Assembly: GCA_900553125.1 (NCBI GenBank)
Contig: USCB01000016.1
Coordinates: forward strand, 1 to 37,686
Origin: an uncultured Clostridium sp.
GTDB lineage: Bacteria > Bacillota > Clostridia > TANB77 > CAG-508
Reading direction: 5' to 3'
DNA: 37,686 nucleotides
Below, piece by piece: positions 8,403 to 16,897 of this stretch. The translations under genes and the position numbers were made by a program. Position 1 is the stretch's first letter. Every line of letters starts with the position of its first letter. Under the pieces are notes generated by a model that ran no database searches, had not been told where the DNA came from, and saw only the letters and a program-made list of their open reading frames with translations.

Positions 8403-8708
8403 ATGAATGAGTTCAAAATAATAGTGGTAATGAATGAAGCAATGATAAAATTTTTAAAAGAAAAAGATATGGATTGTTCATTAAATGAAAAAATAGAAAA
8501 AAAGTTACAAGATGAGGCTTTATTTTTTAAAGTTAGCAAAATAAATGCATATAAAATACTAAATGCAGTAGGAGTAAAAGAAGAAAATTTGGAAAATGTA
8601 TATAAAAAGTTAACATCATCAGATATTTTTTATGAACTAGTACAAAAAGGAAAAATAGGATATAATGATGAGAATCTAATAATAAAGTATAATGATTATC
8701 GGATATAA
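8403..8708 (+). CDS. Small protein of unknown function (possible +1 extension to 8754)
   Basis: A 101-residue soluble, lysine- and glutamate-rich protein I do not recognise. The start at 8403 is set by AGGGGGA ten bases upstream and by the promoter. The predicted fold is mostly helical (residues about 10-80). Codon 100 is CGG (8700-8702), the only CGG in the gene, and the frame closes two codons later. If the ribosome skips C8700, the reading continues as glycine plus 16 residues and stops at 8752-8754, just before the next gene at 8763. Which ending is real cannot be decided from sequence. It leads a cluster with the two transglutaminase-like genes. Confidence 0.6.
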   Translation: MNEFKIIVVMNEAMIKFLKEKDMDCSLNEKIEKKLQDEALFFKVSKINAYKILNAVGVKEENLENVYKKLTSSDIFYELVQKGKIGYNDENLIIKYNDYRI

Positions 8709-8762
8709 TAATTTATTCAAAAGAAATAAAAATATAGAAAATAGGAAGGACTAAAAATTAGA

Positions 8763-9776
8763 ATGAAAGATGAATATATAAAAAAATTTTATAATGAAGT
8801 ATGTAAAGAATTAGGAGAAAATTACAAAATAATATTAGAACCGGGCAGAAAAATGAATGACAAATGGATTGAATATGATAAAGTCAAATGGGAAACAGAG
8901 AATGGAATAGAGAAACTTGTAAATGAATTGAAGAAGAAAGAAGAAATGACTTTTGAAGAAAAAGTTTTAAAACTTTATGAATATATATGTTTAAATTATG
9001 TATATGATGCAAATGTATTGTACTTTTTCAAAAAAGATACAAGTGACAAGGAAAACATAAAATATATAGCAGTAGATTGGTATGGGAGAATAGTTGGGCA
9101 AGAATGGATAGATAATAGAAAAAAGCATAATAGAAGAATTTGTTATGAATTTGCTAGATTTTATGCGAAAGCAATAAATGAATTAAATGATGGAAATACT
9201 GAAATAGAGGCATTTATGTTGGGAGATGTAGACAATTTACATTATGTAGTTGGATTAACAGGTAATGATTATAGTGCTATTTTAGATTTAGATGATTTTA
9301 ATAGTATAAAAGATCTTACACGCGTAAAATTAGGTTTAACAATAAAAGGAATAAAGATATTAAGAGATGAAAGTGGAAGATTAAAAAAAGCTGTTGAGGA
9401 ATTTAATAAAGGAAAAAATAACGAATTAAAAGAAATAGAAGATGCAAAGAAAAACTTAAGAGAAAAAGATACGATTGAGTATTTTAGTGAAATTGTAAAA
9501 ATATTAAAAGAACACAATGTTGATTCACAGGGATTTTTTGAATATATAAGATTTTTTATTGAAAGTGAAAAAATAGAAATTCAAAAAATATGGAAAGAAG
9601 ATAAAAGGTCAGTTGAAAGAAGATATGAAAGATGTATAATCTTTAAATTTGACGGAAAAACATATTTAGTTGACAGCATTGAACAAAAACTAAGTGAAAT
9701 AAAGATAGAAAATTTAGATAAAAAACTATTTATATTTAACAATGAAGAAAATGGATATCCTTATTATGGAGGGTAA
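8763..9776 (+). CDS. Transglutaminase-like (papain-fold) protein A
   Basis: A 337-residue soluble protein with no signal peptide. The middle part has the order and spacing of a transglutaminase-like Cys-His-Asp core: KLYEYICLNYVYD (about 70-82), nucleophile C127 in RRICYEFARFYAKA, H160 in DNLHYVVGL and D175 or D177 in ILDLDDF. A lysine/glutamate-rich C-terminal region (about 200-337) follows. It is a clear paralogue of the next gene. I know no characterised relative, so peptidase, cross-linking or non-catalytic roles are all open. An AGGAAGG RBS lies 12 bases before the ATG, somewhat distant. No in-frame CGG. Confidence 0.6.
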   Translation: MKDEYIKKFYNEVCKELGENYKIILEPGRKMNDKWIEYDKVKWETENGIEKLVNELKKKEEMTFEEKVLKLYEYICLNYVYDANVLYFFKKDTSDKENIKYIAVDWYGRIVGQEWIDNRKKHNRRICYEFARFYAKAINELNDGNTEIEAFMLGDVDNLHYVVGLTGNDYSAILDLDDFNSIKDLTRVKLGLTIKGIKILRDESGRLKKAVEEFNKGKNNELKEIEDAKKNLREKDTIEYFSEIVKILKEHNVDSQGFFEYIRFFIESEKIEIQKIWKEDKRSVERRYERCIIFKFDGKTYLVDSIEQKLSEIKIENLDKKLFIFNNEENGYPYYGG

Positions 9777-9812
9777 GCTTAAAAATATTAAATGATGCAG
9801 GAGAGAAACAAA

Positions 9813-10883
9813 ATGAGTAAAGATTTAGAAAGAATCAATAAATTAAATGAGTTAGTAAATGTTTTTTTTAGAAATAAGCATATAGTTGTATTAGAACCAA
9901 CAGAAAATCAAGATGAAAAATTAGATGAAAACATTGTTTACGATGTTGGAAGTTGGACTCTACCAAAAGAACTGAAAAAATATGTTGATGAAATATCAAA
10001 GAAAAAAGAATTGAGTAATGAAGAAAAAATTTTATTAGTTTATGAAGAAATTTGTAAAGAATATGTATATGATGATAATTTAATATCATATATTCGAAAA
10101 ATTGATGATGATATATTTAGTTTGCCAGATTGGTATGGGAGAGATATTGATAAAGAATGGGAGAAAAATAGAGAAAAACATAAAAGAAGAATTTGTTTTG
10201 AATTATCAAGATATCTCGCAAAATCATTAAAAGAATTATTTAAAAATGATAATGGTTATGATACATGTATTTTCTGGAACAAAAACCTTACACATTATTT
10301 TGTAGGGCTTGCATGTGATGACTATAATCTTTCACTTGATTTAGATGATTTTTTCAAGATAAAAGATCTTACGAGATTGAAGGCAAATTTGACAGCAGAG
10401 GGAATTGAAATTTTAGAGGACAAAGATAAAAAATTCGAAAAAGTATTAAAAGAATTTAATAAAGACAAAAGCGAATATGCAATAAAGAAAATAGAAGAAG
10501 ATATTAATGAACGTACAGAAGAAATAACAGAAGGTAAGGTAAATGATGAGGCATTGTTTTTTGAAAAGGTAATGGAAGTATTAACAGAAAAATACAATCT
10601 TGATTCTCAAGGCATATTTGAATATATGAAAGAGATTGCTGATATAAGATTAGGTCCAGAGGGAAGAGAAAAAATTTGGAAAAGATTGGAAGGAAAAAAT
10701 ATTGAATCAACAAGATATGTTAGATGTTTGGTTTTAAATATAGAAGGAAAAGAATATTTAATTGATGTTGATGAAGAAGTTATGAGACCATTTGATAAGG
10801 AAGAACTAACTGAGAAGAGAACACGTTTTGTTCCTTACAAAGAACTTTCTCGTGGTGGATTTGATTATTATGATGGCACATAA
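9813..10883 (+). CDS. Transglutaminase-like (papain-fold) protein B, tandem paralogue
   Basis: A 356-residue paralogue of the preceding gene. Shared landmarks are LVYEEICKEYVYD, DWYGR, KRRICFELSRYLAKS (nucleophile C128 from this start), LTHYFVGL (H161), LDLDDFFKIKDLTRLK (D176/D178) and DSQGIFEYM near residue 275. The start at 9813 is preferred over 9792 because CAGGAGA sits eight bases before it. The conserved triad in two diverged copies suggests selection for catalysis. The pair is unusual in being cytoplasmic. A gene duplication is obvious, but the two nucleotide sequences have diverged well beyond recent copies. Confidence 0.6.
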   Translation: MSKDLERINKLNELVNVFFRNKHIVVLEPTENQDEKLDENIVYDVGSWTLPKELKKYVDEISKKKELSNEEKILLVYEEICKEYVYDDNLISYIRKIDDDIFSLPDWYGRDIDKEWEKNREKHKRRICFELSRYLAKSLKELFKNDNGYDTCIFWNKNLTHYFVGLACDDYNLSLDLDDFFKIKDLTRLKANLTAEGIEILEDKDKKFEKVLKEFNKDKSEYAIKKIEEDINERTEEITEGKVNDEALFFEKVMEVLTEKYNLDSQGIFEYMKEIADIRLGPEGREKIWKRLEGKNIESTRYVRCLVLNIEGKEYLIDVDEEVMRPFDKEELTEKRTRFVPYKELSRGGFDYYDGT

Positions 10884-10891
10884 TTCTTAGG

Positions 10892-10920
10892 TTGATAAAA
10901 TGTGATAAGTATGGTAAAAT
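10892..10920 (+). promoter_or_regulatory. Promoter for the DUF84 gene
   Basis: TTGATA (10892-10897), 17 bases, TAAAAT (10915-10920), 30 bases before the start codon at 10951. Confidence 0.7.
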
Positions 10921-10950
10921 GGATATATAAAACCACAAGGAGGTACAAGC

Positions 10951-11445
10951 ATGAAGATAGCCATTGCGACTAATTCCATTGAAAAAATTGAAGGAATTAG
11001 AGAAGCTTTTTCAAGATTTTTTGGAGACTCTGAGATAAGTATTATTCATGAAAAAACCGATTCAGATGTATCTGAACAGCCATTTGATGAGGAAACTTAT
11101 AGGGGGGCTCAAAACCGGGTAAATAACTTGAAGGAAAAAATCAAGGAGAAAGTGGATTTTGTTATCAGCTGCGAAGCTGGTATCGAAGGCTTTATGGGTA
11201 ATTACTTTAATGTGCAGGTTGTATGCATATTTAATAGTAAAACCCAAGATTATCTTTGGGGGAAGAGTGCTGGGTGGCAAATTCCGTCAAAAGATATTCA
11301 GACAGTACAAGAGAAAACTCTTGATACTTATCTGAGAAACAAGGGAATTTCTCAAATTAACCAGTTGGTTGGGGATGAGAATTCTCGGAAATTAGCAGTT
11401 AAGCAGGCAACAGTTTTAGCTCTTTGTTCAGCTAGGCTGTTGTAG
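10951..11445 (+). CDS. DUF84/YjjX-family non-canonical purine NTP phosphatase
   Basis: A 164-residue protein with the ITPase-like fold of the YjjX/DUF84 family, which hydrolyses inosine and xanthosine triphosphates and so cleans nucleotide pools. Visible family features are the N-terminal IAIATNSIEKIEGIREAF (substrate-binding TxN-x2-K pattern), SDVSEQPFDEET, GAQNRVNNL and the CEAGIEG segment. Strong AAGGAGGT RBS. Codon use differs from neighbours: CGG arginine appears twice in frame (NRVN and SRKL) and GC content is higher, as in the FAD dehydrogenase gene. A shared foreign origin is plausible. It is followed by an imperfect palindrome that can act as a terminator. Confidence 0.82.
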   Translation: MKIAIATNSIEKIEGIREAFSRFFGDSEISIIHEKTDSDVSEQPFDEETYRGAQNRVNNLKEKIKEKVDFVISCEAGIEGFMGNYFNVQVVCIFNSKTQDYLWGKSAGWQIPSKDIQTVQEKTLDTYLRNKGISQINQLVGDENSRKLAVKQATVLALCSARLL

Positions 11446-11460
11446 AAAATGCTTTTTTCG

Positions 11461-11502
11461 CAAAAGGACCGTTTCTTTTCGCAAAAGGAAGCGGTCCTTT
11501 TG
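11461..11502. repeat. Imperfect palindrome, relative of the GGGGACGGTTCTTTT repeats; likely terminator
   Basis: CAAAAGGACCG pairs with CGGTCCTTTTG across an inner TTC.TTTT/AAAAGGAA stem and a CGC loop. The loop region TTTTCGCAAAA resembles the TTTTCGCGAAAA centre of the 22035 repeat. A T run follows shortly (11512-11518), so it could terminate the DUF84 transcript. Confidence 0.7.
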
Positions 11503-11590
11503 TAAAAAGAATTTTTTTCGAAAAGAAACAACTCAACAGAAAAATTTACATAATCTGCAGAAAAGTCATCTGAAATATAATAAAATAAGG

Positions 11591-11620
11591 TTTACAAAAC
11601 GCCAGTAAATGTAGTATAAT
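11591..11620 (+). promoter_or_regulatory. Promoter for guaB
   Basis: TTTACA (11591-11596), 18 bases, TATAAT (11615-11620), about 50 bases before the GuaB start. The block 11545-11587 just upstream repeats the sequence at 4067-4109 and contains a second possible promoter (CAGAAA-17-TAAAAT). I see no purine riboswitch fold in the short leader. Confidence 0.65.
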
Positions 11621-11672
11621 AGTGTATAACTGAGAAATGAAACGAAAAATAAATATATTAGGAGGAATAAAA

Positions 11673-13166
11673 ATGGCAACATATTTAACAGAACCATCAA
11701 GAACATTTAACGAATACTTATTAATACCAAGACTAACAACAAGGGACTGCACACCAGACAAAATATCACTAAGGACACCACTTGTAAAACACAAAGTAGG
11801 AGAAGAAGCTGAAATGTACTTAAATGTACCATTCACATCAGCAATAATGCAAGCGGTTTCTGGGGAAGAAATGGGAGTAGCATTAGCAAGAGAAGGAGGA
11901 ATCGCATTTATTTACATGTCACAATCAGTAGAATCACAAGCTGCAATGGTAAGACATGTAAAAGAATCAAAATCAGGATTCGTAAGAAGTAAATGGAATT
12001 TAAAACCACATGACACATTAAGAGACATCTTAGAAATAAAAGAAGAAAGTGACCACTCAACAATACCAGTAACAGAAGATGGAACAGCAAGAGGAAAACT
12101 ACTTGGAATAATAACAAGTAAAGATTATAGATTATCAAGAGATAGTTTAGACAAAAAAGTAGAAGAAATAATGACACCAGTTGATAAACTAGTATATGCA
12201 AAAGTTGGACTAACTTTATCACAAGCAAATGACATAATATGGGAAAAGAAAATCAATTGTTTACCAGTTGTAGAAGAAAATGGAAACTTAAATTCATTAG
12301 TATTTAGAAAAGACTATGAACAACACAAAGAAAACCCACTAGCACTTCAAGATGAAAATCAAAGTTATTTAGTAGGAGCAGGTGTAAATACAAGAGATTA
12401 TGAAGAAAGAATACCAGCTTTAGTAGATGCAGGTGTAGATATTTTATGCTTAGATTCTTCAGATGGATTCTCTGTATGGCAAAAGGAAGTTATAGAATGG
12501 GTACACGAAAAATATAATGGAAAAATAAGAATTGGTGCAGGAAATGTTGTAAGTCAAGAGGCATTTTATTACTTAGCAGATGCAGGAGCTGATTTCATAA
12601 AAATAGGAATCGGTGGAGGTTCAATTTGTATCACTCGTGAAACAAAAGGAATCGGAAGAGGACAAGCAACAAGTATAATAGATGTTGCAGCAGCTCGTGA
12701 AGAATATGCAAAAAGAACAGGAATATATATTCCACTTTGTGCAGATGGAGGAATTGTTCATGACCATCATATAACACTAGCATTAGCTATGGGATGTGAC
12801 TTTGTTATGATGGGAAGATATTTTGCAAGATTTGACGAAAGCCCTACAACAAAAATCAAATTAGATGGAAAATTTGTTAAAGAATATTGGGGAGAAGGAT
12901 CAAAGAGAGCTAGAAGCTGGACAAGATATGACCTAGGTTCTAAAAACGAAAAAATGAGTTTCGTTGAGGGTGTTGATTCATATATCCCTTATGCTGGACC
13001 ATTAAAAGATAATTTAAATGTTACAATTAAGAAGATTAAGTCAACTATGTCTAACTGTGGTTCTAGAAATTTGGAGGAATTCCACGAAAAGGCTATTTTA
13101 ACACCAGTTTCAAACTTGAGTATTCAAGAAGGTTCAGCACATGATTTGACTGTAAGAGAGATTTAG
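11673..13166 (+). CDS. guaB: IMP dehydrogenase
   Basis: NAD-dependent oxidation of IMP to XMP, the first committed step to GMP. A 497-residue TIM-barrel enzyme with a paired CBS insertion (about 105-220), the NAD/IMP segment GAGVNTRDYEERIPALVDAG, catalytic C319 in GGGSICITRE, the GIGRGQATS flap side, DGGI and the GRYFARFDESP loop. The start at 11673 is fixed by TTAGGAGG ten bases upstream. An in-frame ATG at 11637 lies upstream of that RBS. It is followed after 19 bp by the RelA/SpoT-like gene on the same strand, and guaA lies just beyond in the opposite direction. Confidence 0.95.
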   Translation: MATYLTEPSRTFNEYLLIPRLTTRDCTPDKISLRTPLVKHKVGEEAEMYLNVPFTSAIMQAVSGEEMGVALAREGGIAFIYMSQSVESQAAMVRHVKESKSGFVRSKWNLKPHDTLRDILEIKEESDHSTIPVTEDGTARGKLLGIITSKDYRLSRDSLDKKVEEIMTPVDKLVYAKVGLTLSQANDIIWEKKINCLPVVEENGNLNSLVFRKDYEQHKENPLALQDENQSYLVGAGVNTRDYEERIPALVDAGVDILCLDSSDGFSVWQKEVIEWVHEKYNGKIRIGAGNVVSQEAFYYLADAGADFIKIGIGGGSICITRETKGIGRGQATSIIDVAAAREEYAKRTGIYIPLCADGGIVHDHHITLALAMGCDFVMMGRYFARFDESPTTKIKLDGKFVKEYWGEGSKRARSWTRYDLGSKNEKMSFVEGVDSYIPYAGPLKDNLNVTIKKIKSTMSNCGSRNLEEFHEKAILTPVSNLSIQEGSAHDLTVREI

Positions 13167-13185
13167 TAAAGAAAAGGAAATGTTT

Positions 13186-15183
13186 ATGAGTGATTTTAGA
13201 GAAAGTGTAAAAATATCAAAGGAACAATTAAATACAAATAATGTAATAATAAAAAATCTAAATGAACAGGAAGAAGTTTATAATCCCAATACAAGAGAGA
13301 TGTCAGAAAGAACAAATGTATTGCGTTCAGGTGAAAATGTGTTTTTTAATATTATGTTAATATCAGGTTTGTTATTTTCATTGAATGATACATCTAACAA
13401 TATAATAGATGCATCTATTATCGGGAGAGTAAAATCTCCCGAAAGCATAGCTAAAAAGGAAAAAAGAAAAGGTAGAGAAAATAAGAAAAATGGTGATATT
13501 GTAGCATATAATATTGTTATTGACAGAATACATAATTCAAAGGATTTTTATAATATATTTAGATCAAATATAATACAAAGTTTGTATAATGAAAGAAAAT
13601 CAAATATTGATTTAATGCAAATGGTTGTTGAATTTATAAATTCATTTGAAATGTATGGAATATCTTCTGAATTAGATGAAAATTTAACTGTAGAAGAAAC
13701 TAGAGAGTGGTCTAAGAAAAGGCTAGATGGTATGAAAGAAAATTGTGCTAAGATTGCTGAAAACATACAGATTTATGATAATGAAGACCCTATAAATAGA
13801 AATGGTATACCAATAAATCAATCTTTAAGAATAATGTGCGAAGAACTTTTAGAAAAAGAGATTTCAGATGCAATTATTGGATTAAAATCTGAAAAAGATA
13901 GACTAGAAAAAGAAATAAAAACATCGAAAGAAAATATGTCAGAAGAAATGTTGGCAATTAAGAAAAGCAATCTAAAAGGTATAAAAGTCAAAATCAGTAT
14001 GATTGATTCTAAGAAGAATTGGAAAACCGATGAATTAGTTGAAATATTATCAGGGAAAATAGATAAAGAAAAAGTTATGTTATATATACCTATAATAGAA
14101 AAATTAAAAAAGGAAGAAATAGAAAACCTAGTAAAAGAAGATGACCAAAAAGCAGAAGAAATAAATGAAAAACTATATTGTGAGTTATTAATTTTAGTGT
14201 TATATCAATTAACTAAACTAGAATTTATAAAAGAGGGTCAATACGAAGGAATAATATATAATAATATTGTAACGAACTTACATAATTTACTTAAAGATTA
14301 TAAAGATAGTGAAGTCGATAATGGAACTTATAGAAATGTTACTTTTGAAAGTTTACAAAAGTTAACTACTAATTTGATAAGATTAAATGCAAGATTAAGT
14401 GATAAATTACAATTCGAAATTGCAAAATATGAAATGGATTATTATTTGAAATCGGTAATAAAGCAGTTTACAGGAGTAGAAACCTTAGAGTGTGATGAGA
14501 AAATAAAACCTAATGGATATGTTTCAATTCACTATGATGCAGATTCTTTTGAGGTAAAAATAACAACACATTATAGAGATAGAGTTGCGAGTAAAGGAAG
14601 TGCAGCATATGGAAATGGCAGAATTGATAATAAAAATGAAAAGAATAGAGAAATTAGAAGATTAAGCTACCAGAAGTATTTATTAAAACATGTTAAAAAA
14701 GACGAATGTCCGATAATAAAAATGGCAAAGATAAATAACGAATATGCAAAAGTAATCAAAAAGTTTAAAGAATATAATCATAATGGCGAAACATTAATGC
14801 AATATGGATTAGATAAATGGAGAAAAGAACTGCTAAAAATCACTCCAAGATATTTTTTAGCAAAGTATGATGGAGAATGCGTTCAAGTTGAGTTTTTCAG
14901 TGCCTTAAAAAATGTTGAAAAATATTATTCTGAAACAAGTGTTATTCAAATTAGAGATGAGGTAAAAAATCAGATAGAAGATATAAGAGCTGAAGGACAA
15001 AAAAGAAAAGGTGAAGGAAGAAGAGAATTATTATCAGATAAACCATATGTTATTAGGATAACTAGAAGTCAGTATCACGATTTTGTTAATCATGAGCTTA
15101 AAGAATTAAAAGATAAGATTGATTCTGCTCTAAAACAATCAGAGGAAAAAGAAGAAATATTATATGATGGAGAAGCAAAATAA
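13186..15183 (+). CDS. Large protein with a split RelA/SpoT-like synthetase domain
   Basis: A 665-residue soluble protein. Residues 79-116 (GRVKSPESIAKK, then GDIVAYNIVID, then NSKDFY) align in order with the RelA/SpoT synthetase start: the R-x-K-x4-S-I-x2-K ATP site (R81, K83, S87, K90), D104 for the metal and the following SDxY. Residues 440-476 (IKPNGYVSIHY, then SFEVKITTHYRDRVAS) match PKPNGYQSLHT and ExQIRTxxMHxxAE. Y445, which stacks on the acceptor base, and metal-binding E456 are kept. QIRT has become KITT and the AIR arginine is N. About 280 residues of lysine/glutamate-rich helix separate the two halves, where canonical enzymes have about 40. The last 190 residues are unassigned. 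No HD, TGS or ACT domain. The start at 13186 fits AAGGA seven bases upstream. Its place between guaB and guaA supports a guanine-nucleotide role. Confidence 0.62.
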   Translation: MSDFRESVKISKEQLNTNNVIIKNLNEQEEVYNPNTREMSERTNVLRSGENVFFNIMLISGLLFSLNDTSNNIIDASIIGRVKSPESIAKKEKRKGRENKKNGDIVAYNIVIDRIHNSKDFYNIFRSNIIQSLYNERKSNIDLMQMVVEFINSFEMYGISSELDENLTVEETREWSKKRLDGMKENCAKIAENIQIYDNEDPINRNGIPINQSLRIMCEELLEKEISDAIIGLKSEKDRLEKEIKTSKENMSEEMLAIKKSNLKGIKVKISMIDSKKNWKTDELVEILSGKIDKEKVMLYIPIIEKLKKEEIENLVKEDDQKAEEINEKLYCELLILVLYQLTKLEFIKEGQYEGIIYNNIVTNLHNLLKDYKDSEVDNGTYRNVTFESLQKLTTNLIRLNARLSDKLQFEIAKYEMDYYLKSVIKQFTGVETLECDEKIKPNGYVSIHYDADSFEVKITTHYRDRVASKGSAAYGNGRIDNKNEKNREIRRLSYQKYLLKHVKKDECPIIKMAKINNEYAKVIKKFKEYNHNGETLMQYGLDKWRKELLKITPRYFLAKYDGECVQVEFFSALKNVEKYYSETSVIQIRDEVKNQIEDIRAEGQKRKGEGRRELLSDKPYVIRITRSQYHDFVNHELKELKDKIDSALKQSEEKEEILYDGEAK

Positions 15184-15212
15184 AAGAGGTGCTAATTTAT
15201 AGCACTTCTTTT
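15182..15212. terminator. Bidirectional terminator between convergent genes
   Basis: AAAAGAGGTGCT (15182-15193) pairs with AGCACTTCTTTT (15201-15212), with one G-T wobble and a seven-base loop. A and T runs flank it on either side, so it can stop both the RelA/SpoT-like gene and guaA. Confidence 0.85.
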
Positions 15213-15213
15213 A

Positions 15214-16752
15214 TTATTCCCATTCAATAGTTGCTGGTGGCTTAGAAGTAATATCATAAACAACTCTATTAACATGTTTAACTTCATTGACAATTCTAGA
15301 AGAAACTTTTTCCAAAATTTCATAAGGAATTTTACTCCAAACACCTGTCATAAAATCAGTAGTTTCAACAGCTCTTAAAGCAACAGTATAGTCATAAGTA
15401 CGTTCATCACCCATAACACCTACAGAGCGAAGATTTGTAAGAACTGCAAAATATTGATTAATAGACTTGTTGAGCCCAGCTTTTGCGATTTCATCTCTAA
15501 AAATAAAATCAGCATCTCTTAAAATATCCAATTTATCCTTAGTAATATCTCCTATAACTCTAATTGCAAGACCAGGACCAGGGAAAGGTTGTCTAAAAAC
15601 AAGATTTTCTGGAATACCAAGTTCCAATCCAACTTTTCTAACCTCATCTTTAAATAGATTTCTTAGAGGTTCAACAATCTCTTTAAAATCAACATAATCA
15701 GGAAGTCCACCAACATTATGATGGCTCTTAATTACAGAACTTTTTCCTAAACCACTTTCAATAACATCTGGGTAAATAGTACCTTGAACAAGAAAATCAA
15801 TTGTTCCAATTTTTTTAGATTCTTCTTCAAAAACTCTGATAAACTCTTCACCAATAATTTTTCTTTTTTGTTCTGGGTCAGTTACACCATTTAATTTAGC
15901 TAAAAATCTATCTTCAGCATTTACCCTAATAAGGTTGATATCATATTGTTCTCTGAATATCTTCTCAACCTCATCACCTTCATTTTTACGAAGAAGACCA
16001 TGGTCAACAAAAATACAAGTTAAATTTTTACCAATAGCTTTACTTAGTAAAACTGCTGCAACTGATGAATCAACACCACCAGATAAAGCACATAAAGCTT
16101 TTCCATCACCTATTTTTTCTCTTAATGTTTTAATAGAATCTTCAACAAAAGAAGACATTTGCCAATCACCTTGACATTCACAAACATTATATAAGAAATT
16201 TTTGATAACCATAGTGCCATTAACAGAATTATTAACCTCTGGATGGAATTGAATACCATATAATTTCTTTTCTTCATTTTCCATAGCAGCATTTGGGCAA
16301 GAAGGAGTATGTCCAATATTTTTAAATCCTTCTGGTACAGTCTCTACAAAATCAGTATGACTCATTAAAAATCCATTAGTTTCACCAAATCCTTGTAATA
16401 ATTTTGAAGTGTTATCTATTGTAACATCTGTTGTTCCATATTCTCTTTTATCAGCGTGGGCAACATTTCCGCCTAATGTGTATGCCATAAGTTGCATACC
16501 ATAACAGATTCCTAAAACAGGAATACCAAGTTCAAATATTTTGCTGTCACATTTAGGACTTTCTTCTCCAAATACACTTGCAGGTCCACCTGTAAAAATA
16601 ATACCTTTTGGATTTTTTTCTTTAATTTTTTCTAAAGAAATATCAAAAGGCACAACTTCAGAGTAAACATTGCATTCTCTTACTCTACGAGCTATTAATT
16701 GATTATATTGTCCACCGAAATCTAGTATTAAAATTAGTTCATTCTTTTTCAA
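15214..16752 (-). CDS. guaA: GMP synthase, glutamine-hydrolysing
   Basis: Amidates XMP to GMP. A 512-residue two-domain enzyme: class I glutamine amidotransferase (DFGGQYNQLIARR start, nucleophile C83 in GICYGMQLMAY, QFHPEV with the His-Glu pair), ATP pyrophosphatase P-loop LSGGVDSSVAA, and the C-terminal dimerisation domain ending KPPATIEWE. I choose the TTG at 16752 (MKKNELILIL) because the ATG at 16767 overlaps the GGAGG that lies eight bases upstream of the TTG, and because Bacillus GuaA begins at this point. Divergent from the MYG1 gene, convergent with the RelA/SpoT-like gene. Confidence 0.95.
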   Translation of the reverse strand: MKKNELILILDFGGQYNQLIARRVRECNVYSEVVPFDISLEKIKEKNPKGIIFTGGPASVFGEESPKCDSKIFELGIPVLGICYGMQLMAYTLGGNVAHADKREYGTTDVTIDNTSKLLQGFGETNGFLMSHTDFVETVPEGFKNIGHTPSCPNAAMENEEKKLYGIQFHPEVNNSVNGTMVIKNFLYNVCECQGDWQMSSFVEDSIKTLREKIGDGKALCALSGGVDSSVAAVLLSKAIGKNLTCIFVDHGLLRKNEGDEVEKIFREQYDINLIRVNAEDRFLAKLNGVTDPEQKRKIIGEEFIRVFEEESKKIGTIDFLVQGTIYPDVIESGLGKSSVIKSHHNVGGLPDYVDFKEIVEPLRNLFKDEVRKVGLELGIPENLVFRQPFPGPGLAIRVIGDITKDKLDILRDADFIFRDEIAKAGLNKSINQYFAVLTNLRSVGVMGDERTYDYTVALRAVETTDFMTGVWSKIPYEILEKVSSRIVNEVKHVNRVVYDITSKPPATIEWE

Positions 16753-16782
16753 GATTTTTACCTCCATTTTTAAATTTGTACC

Positions 16783-16811
16783 ATTATATCATACATTTAG
16801 TGATTTAGCAA
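16783..16811 (-). promoter_or_regulatory. Promoter for guaA
   Basis: Minus-strand TTGCTA (16811-16806), 17 bases, TATAAT (16788-16783), ending about 30 bases before the TTG start. Confidence 0.75.
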
Positions 16812-16840
16812 ATGGGAGGTCATAAAAAATATAATTTTAA

Positions 16841-16869
16841 TTGATATTTTTTTTATATTGTAATAAAAT
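16841..16869 (+). promoter_or_regulatory. Promoter for the MYG1-family gene
   Basis: TTGATA (16841-16846), 17 bases including eight T, TAAAAT (16864-16869). The start codon is at 16898. Confidence 0.7.
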
Positions 16870-16897
16870 AAGAAAAAAATAAGAAAAGAGGTAAAAA

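Noticed and set aside
11520..11672. Purine or guanine riboswitch upstream of guaB
   Set aside because: The leader after the promoter is about 50 bases and shows no purine-aptamer core or stem arrangement.
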